Shown: piece by piece, positions 38,071-51,236 of the stretch
Position numbering within the stretch: position 1 is the stretch's first letter
Layout: each line of letters opens with the position of its first letter
Assembly: GCF_019083805.1 (NCBI RefSeq)
Contig: NZ_JAHRDV010000003.1
Span: forward strand, 186,001-250,000
DNA from: Acetobacter estunensis
GTDB lineage: Bacteria; Pseudomonadota; Alphaproteobacteria; Acetobacterales; Acetobacteraceae
Direction: 5' to 3'
DNA length: 64,000 bases
Position numbers and translations under genes: made by a program
The notes under the pieces: model-generated
The model's input: the letters and a program-made list of their open reading frames with translations, nothing else
Databases searched by the model: none
What the model was told of the DNA's origin: nothing

Positions 38071-39440
38071 ACGATCTTGGCCTCCCTTCCTCCCAGTCCT
38101 CCGCCCTCATCCTGAGCGGACGCGATCATCGCGGACGCGGCATGACCGGTAGCGGTGATGACCTGCGGGCGTCGTCACCGGGAAACGCGCCACGTCTTGC
38201 CCCGCGCGCATGGCGCAGCGGGCTGATCGGTGTGCTCGACATCGGCTCCACCAAAATCACCTGCCTGATCGGACGTGGAGAGCCCAACGGCACGCTGCGC
38301 GTTCTCGGGCACGGCTGGCTGCGTTCCAGCGGCGTGAAAAGCGGCGCGATTGTGGATCTCAAAGCGGCGGAAGCCATCATCCGCCACGTCGTCGGCAATG
38401 CCGAGCGTGAAGCCGAGCGCTCTCTGGACAAGGTGGTGGTCAACCTCTCCTGCGGTCACCCCGAAAGTCGGCTGTTCAATGTCCACTGGCCGATCGGCGG
38501 CCGGGAGATCACGGATGGAGACATTCGCCGCATCGTCACCGAAGGGCGGATGAAAGCCCAGCTTGAAGGACGCGCGGTCATCCATACGCTGCCGCTGGAT
38601 TTTTCGGTGGACGAGACGGATGGCGTTACCGATCCGCGCGGTCATCTGTGCAACGAACTGCGCGCGCGCCTGCATGTCATCGATTCCTCCGCGACCGCCC
38701 TGCGCACGCTGGATTCCCTCCTCGGTCGCGCCGAACTGCGCATCGATGCGCTGGTCTCAGCCCCTCTCGCCTCCGGTCTCGCGGTCACGGACGAGGATCA
38801 GCGGCTGGTCGGCACGACGGTCGTGGATATGGGCGGCGGCACCACCTCACTGGCTGTCTTTGCAGATGGACAGTTGCTCCACACCGCGCAGATTGGAGTG
38901 GGGGGCGAGCACGTGACGCGCGACATCGCACGCGGACTGGGCACCTCCACCGACAATGCCGAGCGTCTCAAGACCATGCACGGGCATGCAGATCTGTCTG
39001 CCGACGATGACGGAGTTACGATCCGCATTGAACGGCAGGGTCCGGATATGCCAAGTTTCGAGGCAATTCCACGTGCTGTCTTGGGCGACATCATCCGCCC
39101 GCGCATTGAGGAAACATTCGAACTGGTCCGTGACCGTCTCGAAAGCGCAGCCCTTGGGCGTCTCGCAGGCGGGCGCGTCATTCTCACGGGCGGCGGTTCG
39201 CTTCTTGATGGCGTGGGGTCGGTGGCAGCCCGCGTGCTCAACCGTCACGTGCGGTTGGGGCGTCCCCAAGGCGTGATCGGCCTGCCCGATCAATGCGCAG
39301 CGGCGAGCTTTGCGACAACGGCCGGTCTGCTGATCTGGGCCGCCTCCGCCGAACGCCCCTTTGGCGACATCGAATTCACGGAAGAAAAGCCCACCGGGTT
39401 CTTCAGCCGACTCGTCTCATTCGTAAGGGAGCGTGTCTGA
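38067..39440 (+). CDS. ftsA: Cell division protein FtsA
   Basis: Actin-like ATPase that anchors FtsZ to the membrane. The 457-residue protein has a longer than usual, poorly conserved N-terminus (about 50 residues) before VLDIGSTKITCLIG (phosphate 1). Further motifs are NLSCGHPES, VVDMGGGTTSLAVF (phosphate 2), VGGEHVTRDIA and ILTGGGSLLDG (adenosine). The C-terminal FFSRLVSFVRERV is the amphipathic membrane-targeting helix. It overlaps ftsQ by four bases. A 110-base gap follows before ftsZ. Confidence 0.96.
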   Translation: MNDLGLPSSQSSALILSGRDHRGRGMTGSGDDLRASSPGNAPRLAPRAWRSGLIGVLDIGSTKITCLIGRGEPNGTLRVLGHGWLRSSGVKSGAIVDLKAAEAIIRHVVGNAEREAERSLDKVVVNLSCGHPESRLFNVHWPIGGREITDGDIRRIVTEGRMKAQLEGRAVIHTLPLDFSVDETDGVTDPRGHLCNELRARLHVIDSSATALRTLDSLLGRAELRIDALVSAPLASGLAVTDEDQRLVGTTVVDMGGGTTSLAVFADGQLLHTAQIGVGGEHVTRDIARGLGTSTDNAERLKTMHGHADLSADDDGVTIRIERQGPDMPSFEAIPRAVLGDIIRPRIEETFELVRDRLESAALGRLAGGRVILTGGGSLLDGVGSVAARVLNRHVRLGRPQGVIGLPDQCAAASFATTAGLLIWAASAERPFGDIEFTEEKPTGFFSRLVSFVRERV

Positions 39441-39550
39441 TCCATTTTTTGGCACTATATTCATCAAAATAAGCATCTTTCTGTTTCACAGGCCGCATCG
39501 CGGGTATACCGTGACGGCTCCCCGCCTATGTCTCGTCCAAGGAAGCGCAG

Positions 39551-41035
39551 ATGACTCTCAACTTGACCGTCCCGCCTCAGAATCACTCCGATTTCACGCC
39601 CAAGATCACTGTGATCGGCGTTGGAGGCGGCGGCACCAATGCCGTCGACAACATGATTCTCGCGGACCTCAAGGGAGTTGAGTTCGTCGTCGCAAATACG
39701 GACGCGCAGCAGCTTTCCAACAGCCGCGCCGATCGCCGCATCCAGCTTGGCCCACATCTGACACAGGGATTGGGCGCGGGCGCAAAACCTGAAATCGGCC
39801 GGGCGGCGGCAGAAGAAGCGGGCGACGAACTGGCGCGTCAGCTTGACGGCTCGCACATGGTGTTCGTCACGGCGGGAATGGGCGGCGGCACCGGCACAGG
39901 AGCGGCCCCCATCGTGGCGCGGATGGCGCGCGAGCGCGGCATCCTCACGGTGGGCGTGGTCACCAAACCGTTCAGCTTCGAAGGACCGCGCCGCGGACGC
40001 GCTGCCGAGGAAGGCATTGCCGAACTTCAGCAGTATGTCGATACGCTGATCGTCATTCCGAATCAGAACCTTTTCCGCATGGCCAATGAGCGCACCACCT
40101 ACAAGGATGCGTTCAAGATGGCCGACAACGTCCTCTATATGGGCGTGCGTGGCGTGACCGACCTGATGATGGTCGATGGGCTGGTCAATCTCGATTTCGC
40201 GGATATCCGCACCGTCATGGCCGAGATGGGCAAAGCCATGATGGGCACGGGTGAGGCCGAGGGCGAAGATCGCGCCCGTCTGGCGGCGGAGGCAGCCATC
40301 TCCAACCCGCTGCTGGAAGACACCTCCATGTCGGGCGCGCGTGGCCTGCTGATCAACATTACGGGTGGCGACGATCTCACCCTGTTCGAGGTGGATCAGG
40401 CTGCCAACCGCATCCGTGAGGAAGTGGCCGAAGACGCGAACATCATTTTCGGTTCCGCCATCGATTCCACGCTTGAAGGCAAAATCCGCGTGTCAGTCGT
40501 GGCCACCGGCATCGACATCCCCTCCGCCAAGCCGCATCTGGCCGTAGACAACGAGGCAACCGCTCCTCAGAGTGCTGCTGCCGGAAACGACGGCGCTGCC
40601 GCTTCCGCCGACCCGCAGGCGGCCTTCGGCACGTCCGCTCAGCCCCACTCCACGCAGGCGAGCGAGGCCACCGCGCATTCCGGTCTGTTTCCACAATCCG
40701 CCATGCGGGCGGAACCGCAGGCAGCTGCTCCTGCAGAGACCACCGCGCGCCACAGTTCTCCCCGCGCCGGCCTGTTCACAGATACCTCTCGCCCCGCGCA
40801 GCCGCAGCCCCGGGCACCAGAGCCAGTACAGCAGCCACGTAGCCTGTTCGGCCTGATGACGGGCGTTCTGCGTCGTCCGGCACCAGAACCTCAGGCGAAG
40901 CCCGCCCCTCAGGCGTCTGCGCCGCAGGTCAACGCGGCTCCCCGCGCACCGCAGCCCGCCTCTCCGACCGTACGCCCGGCGCAAACGGACGATGGCGGTC
41001 TGGACATTCCGGCTTTCATGCGCCGTCAGTCCTGA
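39551..41035 (+). CDS. ftsZ: Cell division protein FtsZ
   Basis: Tubulin-like GTPase forming the Z ring. The 494-residue chain has [15 protein letters not shown], the tubulin signature [10 protein letters not shown], and [11 protein letters not shown] in the GTPase core (to about residue 320). Then comes a roughly 150-residue Ala/Pro/Gln-rich linker and the C-terminal peptide [13 protein letters not shown] that binds FtsA and other partners. Long linkers are normal for alphaproteobacteria. ATG 39551 has AAGGA 7 bases upstream. The 110-base gap before it may hold its own promoter (TATATT near 39466), but no good -35 was found. A strong terminator follows. Confidence 0.97.
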   Translation: MTLNLTVPPQNHSDFTPKITVIGVGGGGTNAVDNMILADLKGVEFVVANTDAQQLSNSRADRRIQLGPHLTQGLGAGAKPEIGRAAAEEAGDELARQLDGSHMVFVTAGMGGGTGTGAAPIVARMARERGILTVGVVTKPFSFEGPRRGRAAEEGIAELQQYVDTLIVIPNQNLFRMANERTTYKDAFKMADNVLYMGVRGVTDLMMVDGLVNLDFADIRTVMAEMGKAMMGTGEAEGEDRARLAAEAAISNPLLEDTSMSGARGLLINITGGDDLTLFEVDQAANRIREEVAEDANIIFGSAIDSTLEGKIRVSVVATGIDIPSAKPHLAVDNEATAPQSAAAGNDGAAASADPQAAFGTSAQPHSTQASEATAHSGLFPQSAMRAEPQAAAPAETTARHSSPRAGLFTDTSRPAQPQPRAPEPVQQPRSLFGLMTGVLRRPAPEPQAKPAPQASAPQVNAAPRAPQPASPTVRPAQTDDGGLDIPAFMRRQS

Positions 41036-41063
41036 CACAGCTTCTGTCCATGTAAATCATGGG

Positions 41064-41104
41064 AATGGGCCGGGGACGTAACGCTCCGGCCCATTTCTTT
41101 TTTA
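41064..41104 (+). terminator. Rho-independent terminator after ftsZ
   Basis: A perfect 10-base stem AATGGGCCGG (41064-41073) / CCGGCCCATT (41086-41095), 12-base loop, followed by TCTTTTTTA. It ends the dcw cluster transcript about 30 bases past the ftsZ stop. Confidence 0.92.
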
Positions 41105-41268
41105 TGCACCCTGTGACAGATTGTATCCAATTCATTGATTTAAAAGAAAAATTATCTTCCAGTCTGGTAATAGGTCGCAATAAACAGTGACTGGAACCAT
41201 TGAAGTGGCCGCGTATTGTAGCTGCATGGTTCATGGGCCTATTTCCCATCACAATTGCGAGCATATTC

Positions 41269-42285
41269 ATGGACACCCTCAGCATTGATCCCATCATCAT
41301 GGCGAAAGCAGACGATGATGTGCTGGCGTCCATGACCGTGGACCTTCCCTCATCCGTATCCGCTCGTTCGAAACAGGTGTCCTCACGTGCACCACGGCGG
41401 CGAACACTGCGCTTTCCCATTTCCTGCACCGGCGTAGGACTGCACACGGGCTCTCCCATCCGTCTCGTTCTCGAACCGGCTGCGGCAGGGAGTGGGATCG
41501 TGTTCCAGCGTATCGATATTGCCGGGGCCGCACCGCTTCCGGCCCGTTACGATCATGTTGTGGACACACGCCTGAGCACAGTCATCGGTGATCCCGCCGA
41601 TCCTTTGCGCAATCGTATCGCCACAATCGAACATCTGATGGCCGCACTTTGTGGAAGCCGTATTGATGACGTCCGGGTGCTGGTGGACGGTCCTGAAGTG
41701 CCGGTTCTCGATGGTTCCGCCGCCGATTTCGTCTTCCTCCTCGATTGCGCGGGAAGCGTGGAACAAAAGACGCAGCGGCGCGAAATCGAGATCAAAAGAA
41801 CCGTGCGAGTAGAGGACGGCGATGCCTTCGCGGAGCTTCATCCCTGCGCCACGCAGCAGTTGGATATGACCATTGATTTTCCGGCCCGCGCCATCGGTCG
41901 CCAGAATCTGAAGCTGAGACTGGAAGACGGGGCATTCCGCCGGGAACTCGCAACCTCCCGCACCTTCACCAACCGCGCGGAAATCGAGCATCTCCACCGG
42001 ATCGGACTGGCGCGCGGCGGCTCGCTCAAGAACGCCGTTGTGGTGGATGATGACCGTATTCTCAATCCGGATGGCCTGCGCATCCGTGACGAGTTCGTCC
42101 GGCACAAGATGCTGGACGCTGTGGGCGATCTCTTTCTTGCCGGTGGCTGGCTGAAGGCTTGCTTCGTGGGACACAAATCCGGCCATCGCCTGAATAATCT
42201 GCTGTTGCGCGCCCTGTTTGCCGACAGCGCCAACTGGCGCGAAACCGGCTCTCTTCCCACGCAGGAAGACCGCCGCGCCGCCTGA
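41269..42285 (+). CDS. lpxC: UDP-3-O-acyl-N-acetylglucosamine deacetylase
   Basis: Zinc hydrolase catalysing the committed step of lipid A synthesis. Family motifs are FPISCTGVGLHTG, IATIEHLMAAL (zinc His), DGPEVPVLDGSAADFV, DGLRIRDEFVRHKMLDAVGDLFLAG (second His and Asp ligands) and VGHKSGH (catalytic His). The start is unsure: ATG 41269 (338 residues, a GAG near good spacing) is used; ATG 41299 and 41332 are possible, and a TTG at 41200 would add a hydrophobic stretch foreign to LpxC. LpxC proteins normally begin nearer the RRTLRFPISCTG block. The upstream AT-rich 160 bases, past the ftsZ terminator, probably contain its promoter. Confidence 0.93.
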   Translation: MDTLSIDPIIMAKADDDVLASMTVDLPSSVSARSKQVSSRAPRRRTLRFPISCTGVGLHTGSPIRLVLEPAAAGSGIVFQRIDIAGAAPLPARYDHVVDTRLSTVIGDPADPLRNRIATIEHLMAALCGSRIDDVRVLVDGPEVPVLDGSAADFVFLLDCAGSVEQKTQRREIEIKRTVRVEDGDAFAELHPCATQQLDMTIDFPARAIGRQNLKLRLEDGAFRRELATSRTFTNRAEIEHLHRIGLARGGSLKNAVVVDDDRILNPDGLRIRDEFVRHKMLDAVGDLFLAGGWLKACFVGHKSGHRLNNLLLRALFADSANWRETGSLPTQEDRRAA

Positions 42286-42302
42286 ACTTTCCCATCCACA
42301 AG

Positions 42303-42333
42303 CGCAGGCGCATCAGGAAGCCTTCCGCCTGCG
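42303..42333. repeat. Inverted repeat between lpxC and bamD
   Basis: CGCAGGCG (42303-42310) and CGCCTGCG (42326-42333) are perfect 8-base arms around a loop that itself contains GGAAG-C-CTTCC. No T-run follows, so it may be a transcript-stabilising hairpin. TATACC with an upstream TG (42342-42350) lies just after it and could be an extended -10 for bamD. Confidence 0.4.
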
Positions 42334-42387
42334 GGAATCCATGCTATACCGGCCCCAGTCTGAACACGCCGAACAGTGAGTTGATAC

Positions 42388-43446
42388 GTGCCGCAACCCT
42401 CCTCGCGCATCCCCCCCAGAGTGTCGTCGAGACTGGTTGTCACCATGGCCTGCGCGGCACTTCCCCTGCTTTCCGGCTGCTCGATGTTCAACAGCCAGAA
42501 AGAGAAACCCTCCGTCGCCATCGGCTCGGCGGATACGCTGTATAACAACGGCATCGATGCGCTGCGCACACGACGCTACAAGGTCGCAGCCGATCAGTTC
42601 GAAGCCTTGCAGCAGAATTATCCCTATTCCGGCTACACCGCGAACGCGCAGTTGATGGAAGGCTACGCCTACTATCTGCGCAACAAATACCCCGAGGCGG
42701 CCCAGCAGCTCGATCGCTTCATCGAGTTGCATCCGACCAGCCCGGACGCGGCTTATGCCTTCTATCTTCTGGCCCTGTGCTATTACGAACAGATCGGTGC
42801 CGTCAGCCGCGATCAGCAGATGACGGCCGAAGCCATGGCCCGTCTTCAGGACGTGATCGCCCGCTTCCCGCAGTCGAAATACGCCCGCGATGCGCAGCTC
42901 AAGATCGATCTCTGTCGTGACCATCTGGCTGGCAAGGAAATGCTTGTCGGACGCTATTATCAGGAACAGCGATCCTATCAGGCCGCCATCGGGCGCTATC
43001 AGCGCGTGTTGCAGGATTTCCAGACCACCAACCATGTGCCCGAAGCACTGGAACGGCTTGTGGAAGTCTATCTCGATCTCGGCCTGACGGATGAGGCCCG
43101 CCGCACCGGAGCGGTGCTGGCCTACAACTATCCCGACAGTCGCTGGTATCGCTACACCTACGACACTCTGAAATCCTACAAGCTGCTTACGGACAAGACG
43201 CCGGCTCCGGGCAAGCTCATTACGGCCCCCAAAACTGGCACAGCAGGCACGACCGACAGCCCCGCGCAGTCCGCTGCCCATAACGTAGGCCGCGCGGATG
43301 CACCGCCATCCCTGTCTTCCGCGCCGGTCTCACCTGTCTCTTCTAGCGAACTGTCTTCCGACGGTGGCGGTTCAGCCCTGACCGGCAATCTTGGACATAG
43401 TGGCGTTCCGGCTTCGGCACGCGGAGCACGCACCAGCGCACCGTGA
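42388..43446 (+). CDS. bamD: Outer membrane assembly lipoprotein BamD
   Basis: Lipoprotein of the BAM complex that inserts beta-barrel proteins. The 352-residue precursor has a signal peptide ending in the lipobox LLSGC (Cys31). Tetratricopeptide-like repeats follow (LYNNGIDALRTRRYKVAADQFEALQQNYPYSGY, NKYPEAAQQLDRFIELHPTSP, RYYQEQRSYQAAIGRYQRVLQDF), covering about residues 50-275. The Ser/Pro/Gly-rich C-terminal 75 residues are not conserved. Start GTG 42388 has GTGAG upstream. bamD just upstream of recN and ligA is a usual alphaproteobacterial order. Confidence 0.95.
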   Translation: MPQPSSRIPPRVSSRLVVTMACAALPLLSGCSMFNSQKEKPSVAIGSADTLYNNGIDALRTRRYKVAADQFEALQQNYPYSGYTANAQLMEGYAYYLRNKYPEAAQQLDRFIELHPTSPDAAYAFYLLALCYYEQIGAVSRDQQMTAEAMARLQDVIARFPQSKYARDAQLKIDLCRDHLAGKEMLVGRYYQEQRSYQAAIGRYQRVLQDFQTTNHVPEALERLVEVYLDLGLTDEARRTGAVLAYNYPDSRWYRYTYDTLKSYKLLTDKTPAPGKLITAPKTGTAGTTDSPAQSAAHNVGRADAPPSLSSAPVSPVSSSELSSDGGGSALTGNLGHSGVPASARGARTSAP

Positions 43447-43525
43447 GGCCAGTTCGGCGATCATCACATCGGTCAACTGCCGACAGGAATGGGGACAGGA
43501 AAGTCCCTGCATGGGGCGCCCTCTT

Positions 43526-43545
43526 GCCTTTCATCTCTGAAAGGC
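43526..43545 (+). other. Hairpin just upstream of recN
   Basis: GCCTTTC (43526-43532) and GAAAGGC (43539-43545) form a 7-base stem 16 bases ahead of the recN ATG. No T-run. It may affect recN translation or mark the end of the bamD transcript. No GTTC-N7-GTTC LexA box was seen in the 115-base gap. Confidence 0.3.
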
Positions 43546-43561
43546 GGGAAATGCAGTCGCC

Positions 43562-47361
<3,800 letters not shown>

Positions 47362-47363
47362 AC

Positions 47364-47384
47364 CGCAGCCGACTGCGATTTTTT
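47364..47384 (+). terminator. Short terminator after ligA
   Basis: CGCAG-CCGA-CTGCG (47364-47377) followed by ATTTTTTGG, directly after the ligA stop. The stem is only 5 bases, so efficiency is doubtful. A second inverted repeat, TTTTGGAG / CTCCAAAA (47381-47388, 47394-47401), overlaps the T-run. Confidence 0.6.
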
Positions 47385-47573
47385 GGAGTTTCTCTCCAAA
47401 AGACGAATTGCCGAACGCCCAAATCCCTGCCATGGTACCGGCCACCCGGGATCGGACAAGAACAAGAAACTGAAAACAACACCTGATTCCAGCGGAATGT
47501 GCCCAAACGGTTTTTTCCCCGGGAAAGGAAAGGCCGTTCGAAGGAGGCGCACCGCTCTCGGAGGGCGACGATC

Positions 47574-50249
47574 ATGACGAAATGGGTTTACAGCTTCGGT
47601 GGCGGCCTCAATGAAGGTGGCGCCGACATGCGCAATCTGCTTGGCGGCAAGGGCGCCAACCTGGCGGAAATGGCGTCCATCGGGCTGCCCGTTCCGCCTG
47701 GCTTCACCATCACGACCGAGGTCTGCTCGGCGTACTACGAGAACGGCAACAGCTATCCGACCGATCTGGCCGAACAGGTCGCTGCCGCATTGCATCGCAT
47801 CGAACATGCGGTCGGCCTGACTTTCGGTGATTCCAAGGCGCCGCTGCTCGTCTCGGTCCGCTCGGGCGCGCGCGTCTCCATGCCGGGCATGATGGACACG
47901 GTCCTCAACCTTGGCCTCAATGACGAGACGGTGGAAGGACTAGCGAAGTCCTCCAATGACGAGCGCTTCGCGTGGGACAGCTATCGCCGTTTCATCCAGA
48001 TGTACGGCTCCGTCGTCATGGGCGTGCCGCATCACCGTTTCGAAGACATCCTTGAGCAGGCCAAGCACGCCCTTGGCGTGACCGACGACACCGCTGTCAA
48101 AGCCAACGACTGGCGCGAGATTGTCGAGAGCTACAAGGAAATCGTGCTCAAGGAGACGGGCAAGCCCTTCCCTGCCGATCCGCAGGAGCAGCTCTGGGGC
48201 GCGATCAGCGCCGTGTTCGGCTCATGGATGAACCCGCGCGCCAACACCTACCGCAAGCTGCACGACATTCCCGCAAGCTGGGGCACCGCCGTCAACGTGC
48301 AGGCGATGGTGTTCGGCAATATGGGCAACGACTGTGCGACAGGTGTGTGTTTCACGCGCGATCCGTCCACCGGCGAGAACATCTTCTACGGCGAGTATCT
48401 GGTGAACGCGCAGGGCGAGGACGTGGTGGCGGGCATCCGCACGCCGCAGCCCATGTCCGCCGAGCGCGCGACGCCCGATCAGTCTCCCATGGAGAAGGTG
48501 CTGCCGAACGCTTATCAGGAACTCATGCGTGTGCGCGAGATTCTGGAAAAGCATTACCGTGACATGCAGGACATCGAATTCACGGTCCAGAACAACAAGC
48601 TGTACATGCTCCAGACACGCTCGGGCAAACGCACGGCGGCGGCGGCTCTCAAGATCGCCATCGATATGGCGCGTGAAGGGCTGATCACACAGGAAGAGGC
48701 CATCGGTCGCGTGCCGCCGGCTTCTCTCGATCAGCTTCTGCACCCCACGCTGGACCCGAAGGCGGAGAAGAACCTGTTCGCGCGCGGTCTGCCCGCATCG
48801 CCGGGTGCGGCGGCTGGCGCCATCGTGTTCTCGGCTGAAGAGGTCGAGGAATATGCGGCGCAGGGCAAGGACGCGATTCTTGTCCGCATCGAAACCTCGC
48901 CTGAAGACGTGCACGGTATGCACGCGGCGCGCGGCGTTCTGACCACGCGTGGCGGCATGACCTCACACGCCGCCGTCGTGGCACGTGGCATGGGCCGCGT
49001 CTGCGTGGCGGGTGCTGGCAGCATCCATGTGGACTACAAGGCGCAGACCATGACGGTCGGCAGCACGACGCTCAAGGGCGGTGAGTGGATCACCCTCGAT
49101 GGCGGCACGGGCGCTGTCTATGTCGGCAAGGTTCCCACCATTCCGCCAACGCTCTCGGGTGATTTCAGCACATTGATGGGCTGGGCAGATGAAGTACGTC
49201 GTCTGCGTGTCCGCGCCAACGCCGAAACACCGGACGATGCCGAGACGGCACGCCGCTTCGGTGCCGAAGGCATTGGCCTGAGCCGCACGGAGCACATGTT
49301 CTTCGGTCCCGACCGCATCGGGCATGTGCGCCAGATGATCATGGCCGACGATCCGACCACGCGGAAAAAGGCCATCGACGCGCTGCTGCCGTTCCAGCGG
49401 GACGATTTTGCGTCCATCTTCCGCATCATGAGCGGCCTGCCCGTCACGATCCGTCTGCTCGATCCGCCGCTGCACGAGTTCCTGCCGCATGGTGAGGCGG
49501 AACTCGAGGAAGTGGCCAAGGCTCTGGGACAGAGCGTGGACGCACTTCGCGCCCGTCGCTCCGCTCTCTCGGAAGCCAACCCGATGCTGGGCCATCGAGG
49601 CTGCCGTCTGGGCATCTCGTATCCCGAGATCTACGCGATGCAGGTTCGCGCCATTATTGAAGCGGCGATCCTTGTCTCCAAGGAAACCGGTGAAGCGATC
49701 ATCCCTGAGATCATGATCCCGCTGGTGGGCATGAAGACGGAGTTGGACGTCACCCGCAAGGTGGCGGAGAACGAGATTGCGGCGGTGTTCAAGGAGCAGA
49801 ATACGACGCTGGATTATCTGATCGGCACCATGATCGAACTGCCTCGTGCTGCGATCACGGCGGACCAGATTGCCCAGAGCGCGGACTTCTTCTCGTTCGG
49901 CACCAACGACCTGACCCAGACCACGCTGGGTCTGTCGCGTGACGACGCCGGTTCGTTCCTGCCTTACTACGTCGATCATGGCCTGCTGCCGAAAGACCCG
50001 TTCGTGTCCATTGACCGCGAAGGTGTGGGTGCACTGGTGCGTATGGGCGTCGAGGGCGGCCGTCGCACGAAGGCGAAGCTGAAACTTGGCGTCTGCGGCG
50101 AGCACGGTGGCGATCCGGATTCCATCGCATTCTTCGAAAGCGTTGGGCTGGATTATGTCTCCTGCTCTCCCTTCCGCGTACCAGTGGCACGTCTGGCAGC
50201 GGCGCAGGCAGCTCTGGCCCACAAGAAAAAGGAAGCCGCGACGTCCTGA
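47574..50249 (+). CDS. ppdK: Pyruvate, phosphate dikinase
   Basis: Interconverts pyruvate + ATP + Pi and phosphoenolpyruvate + AMP + PPi; needed for gluconeogenesis from lactate or pyruvate. The 891-residue protein starts MTKWVYSFGGGLNEGGADMRNLLGGKGANLAEM (ATP-grasp domain), has SVRSGARVSMPGMMDTVLNLG, the phospho-histidine GGMTSHAAVVARGMG, and the C-terminal barrel with SRTEHMF, GHRGCRLGISYPEIY and VCGEHGGDP, where Cys is the acid/base. This layout distinguishes it from PEP synthase. ATG 47574 has GGAGGG 8 bases upstream. Its regulator gene follows after a terminator. Confidence 0.97.
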   Translation: MTKWVYSFGGGLNEGGADMRNLLGGKGANLAEMASIGLPVPPGFTITTEVCSAYYENGNSYPTDLAEQVAAALHRIEHAVGLTFGDSKAPLLVSVRSGARVSMPGMMDTVLNLGLNDETVEGLAKSSNDERFAWDSYRRFIQMYGSVVMGVPHHRFEDILEQAKHALGVTDDTAVKANDWREIVESYKEIVLKETGKPFPADPQEQLWGAISAVFGSWMNPRANTYRKLHDIPASWGTAVNVQAMVFGNMGNDCATGVCFTRDPSTGENIFYGEYLVNAQGEDVVAGIRTPQPMSAERATPDQSPMEKVLPNAYQELMRVREILEKHYRDMQDIEFTVQNNKLYMLQTRSGKRTAAAALKIAIDMAREGLITQEEAIGRVPPASLDQLLHPTLDPKAEKNLFARGLPASPGAAAGAIVFSAEEVEEYAAQGKDAILVRIETSPEDVHGMHAARGVLTTRGGMTSHAAVVARGMGRVCVAGAGSIHVDYKAQTMTVGSTTLKGGEWITLDGGTGAVYVGKVPTIPPTLSGDFSTLMGWADEVRRLRVRANAETPDDAETARRFGAEGIGLSRTEHMFFGPDRIGHVRQMIMADDPTTRKKAIDALLPFQRDDFASIFRIMSGLPVTIRLLDPPLHEFLPHGEAELEEVAKALGQSVDALRARRSALSEANPMLGHRGCRLGISYPEIYAMQVRAIIEAAILVSKETGEAIIPEIMIPLVGMKTELDVTRKVAENEIAAVFKEQNTTLDYLIGTMIELPRAAITADQIAQSADFFSFGTNDLTQTTLGLSRDDAGSFLPYYVDHGLLPKDPFVSIDREGVGALVRMGVEGGRRTKAKLKLGVCGEHGGDPDSIAFFESVGLDYVSCSPFRVPVARLAAAQAALAHKKKEAATS

Positions 50250-50275
50250 TCGCCGCAACCACTCACTGCACGATC

Positions 50276-50308
50276 AGGGGAGGCGCTCCATTGGAGCCCT
50301 CCCCTTTT
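50276..50308 (+). terminator. Rho-independent terminator after ppdK
   Basis: GGGGAGG-C-GCTCC (50277-50289), loop ATT, GGAGC-CCTCCCC (50293-50304), then TTTT. Twelve pairs with one bulged C. It separates ppdK from the regulator gene, so the two may be expressed separately or by read-through. Confidence 0.88.
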
Positions 50309-50387
50309 CATTAGTCTCCCTTTCCCGAACGGGCCAACAGTTTCCACTCGGGCACCTTCCCACTTTCGGACAGGAACAACCGTCGCG

Positions 50388-51236
50388 ATGAAACAGCGCA
50401 GCATCACCCTCCATCTGGTCTCCGGCGGAATCGGCCAGACGCTGGACTCTCTCGCGCGCGCCTGCGATCCGCACTTTCCCGATGTGGAACTGGAGTTTCG
50501 TCACTGGAACCTCGTGCGCACCCGCGCACAGCTTCGACAGGTCATCAAAGGCGTGGCGAGCGAACCGGGTCCGGTGCTGTCCTCGCTGACCGATGCCGCG
50601 CTTCAGATGGATCTTGAGGAAGGCTGCTTACGGCTGGGCGTGAAGCTGCTGGACGTGATGAAGAACACGCTCAACTTCCTCGAAGGCGTGACAGGCACAC
50701 AGGCAAGCGAGGGTTCCGCAGGCGGCCAGTATGTCATGGACGAAAACTATTTTCGTCGGATCGACGCCATGCACTACGTGATCGAGCACGATGACGGACA
50801 GCAGACGCGCGAGTTGCGCGAGGCGGATGTCGTCCTTGTCGGCGTTTCACGCGCGTCTAAGACGCCGACCTGCTTCTACCTCGCCAACAAAGGGATCAAG
50901 GCGGCAAATGTGCCGCTTGTGCCTGACACGCCGCTGCCGCCCGAACTGTTCGACATCAAGGTTCCAGTGATCGGCCTGACAATCGACCCGGATTCCCTCA
51001 TCGAAATCCGGCGCACACGTCTGATCACCATGGTCAGCGGCGGAAATCCGGCCTCGATGCGCTCGACAAGCTATGTCGATCCGGAGGAAGTGCGCGGCGA
51101 ACTACTCTGGGCAAAGCGCCTGTGCGCCCGCCACGGCTGGCCGGTAATCGACGTGACGCGCCGCTCCATTGAGGAGACGAGTGCGGCTGTGCTCAACATC
51201 ATCGAGCATCCGAACCCGGCGGGACTACCGGGATAA
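50388..51236 (+). CDS. Pyruvate, phosphate dikinase regulatory protein (DUF299 kinase/pyrophosphorylase)
   Basis: Bifunctional regulator that switches its partner enzyme off by ADP-dependent Thr phosphorylation next to the active-site His, and on by Pi-dependent dephosphorylation. The 282-residue protein has HLVSGGIGQTLDSLARA at the start, the nucleotide-binding loop GVSRASKTPTCFYLANKG, NVPLVPDTPLPPELF, GLTIDPDSLIEIR and the C-terminal DVTRRSIEETSAAVL. The family serves either PPDK or PEP synthase; the neighbouring ppdK with TSHAA at its phosphohistidine site makes PPDK the target. ATG 50388 has AGGAAC upstream. Confidence 0.93.
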   Translation: MKQRSITLHLVSGGIGQTLDSLARACDPHFPDVELEFRHWNLVRTRAQLRQVIKGVASEPGPVLSSLTDAALQMDLEEGCLRLGVKLLDVMKNTLNFLEGVTGTQASEGSAGGQYVMDENYFRRIDAMHYVIEHDDGQQTRELREADVVLVGVSRASKTPTCFYLANKGIKAANVPLVPDTPLPPELFDIKVPVIGLTIDPDSLIEIRRTRLITMVSGGNPASMRSTSYVDPEEVRGELLWAKRLCARHGWPVIDVTRRSIEETSAAVLNIIEHPNPAGLPG

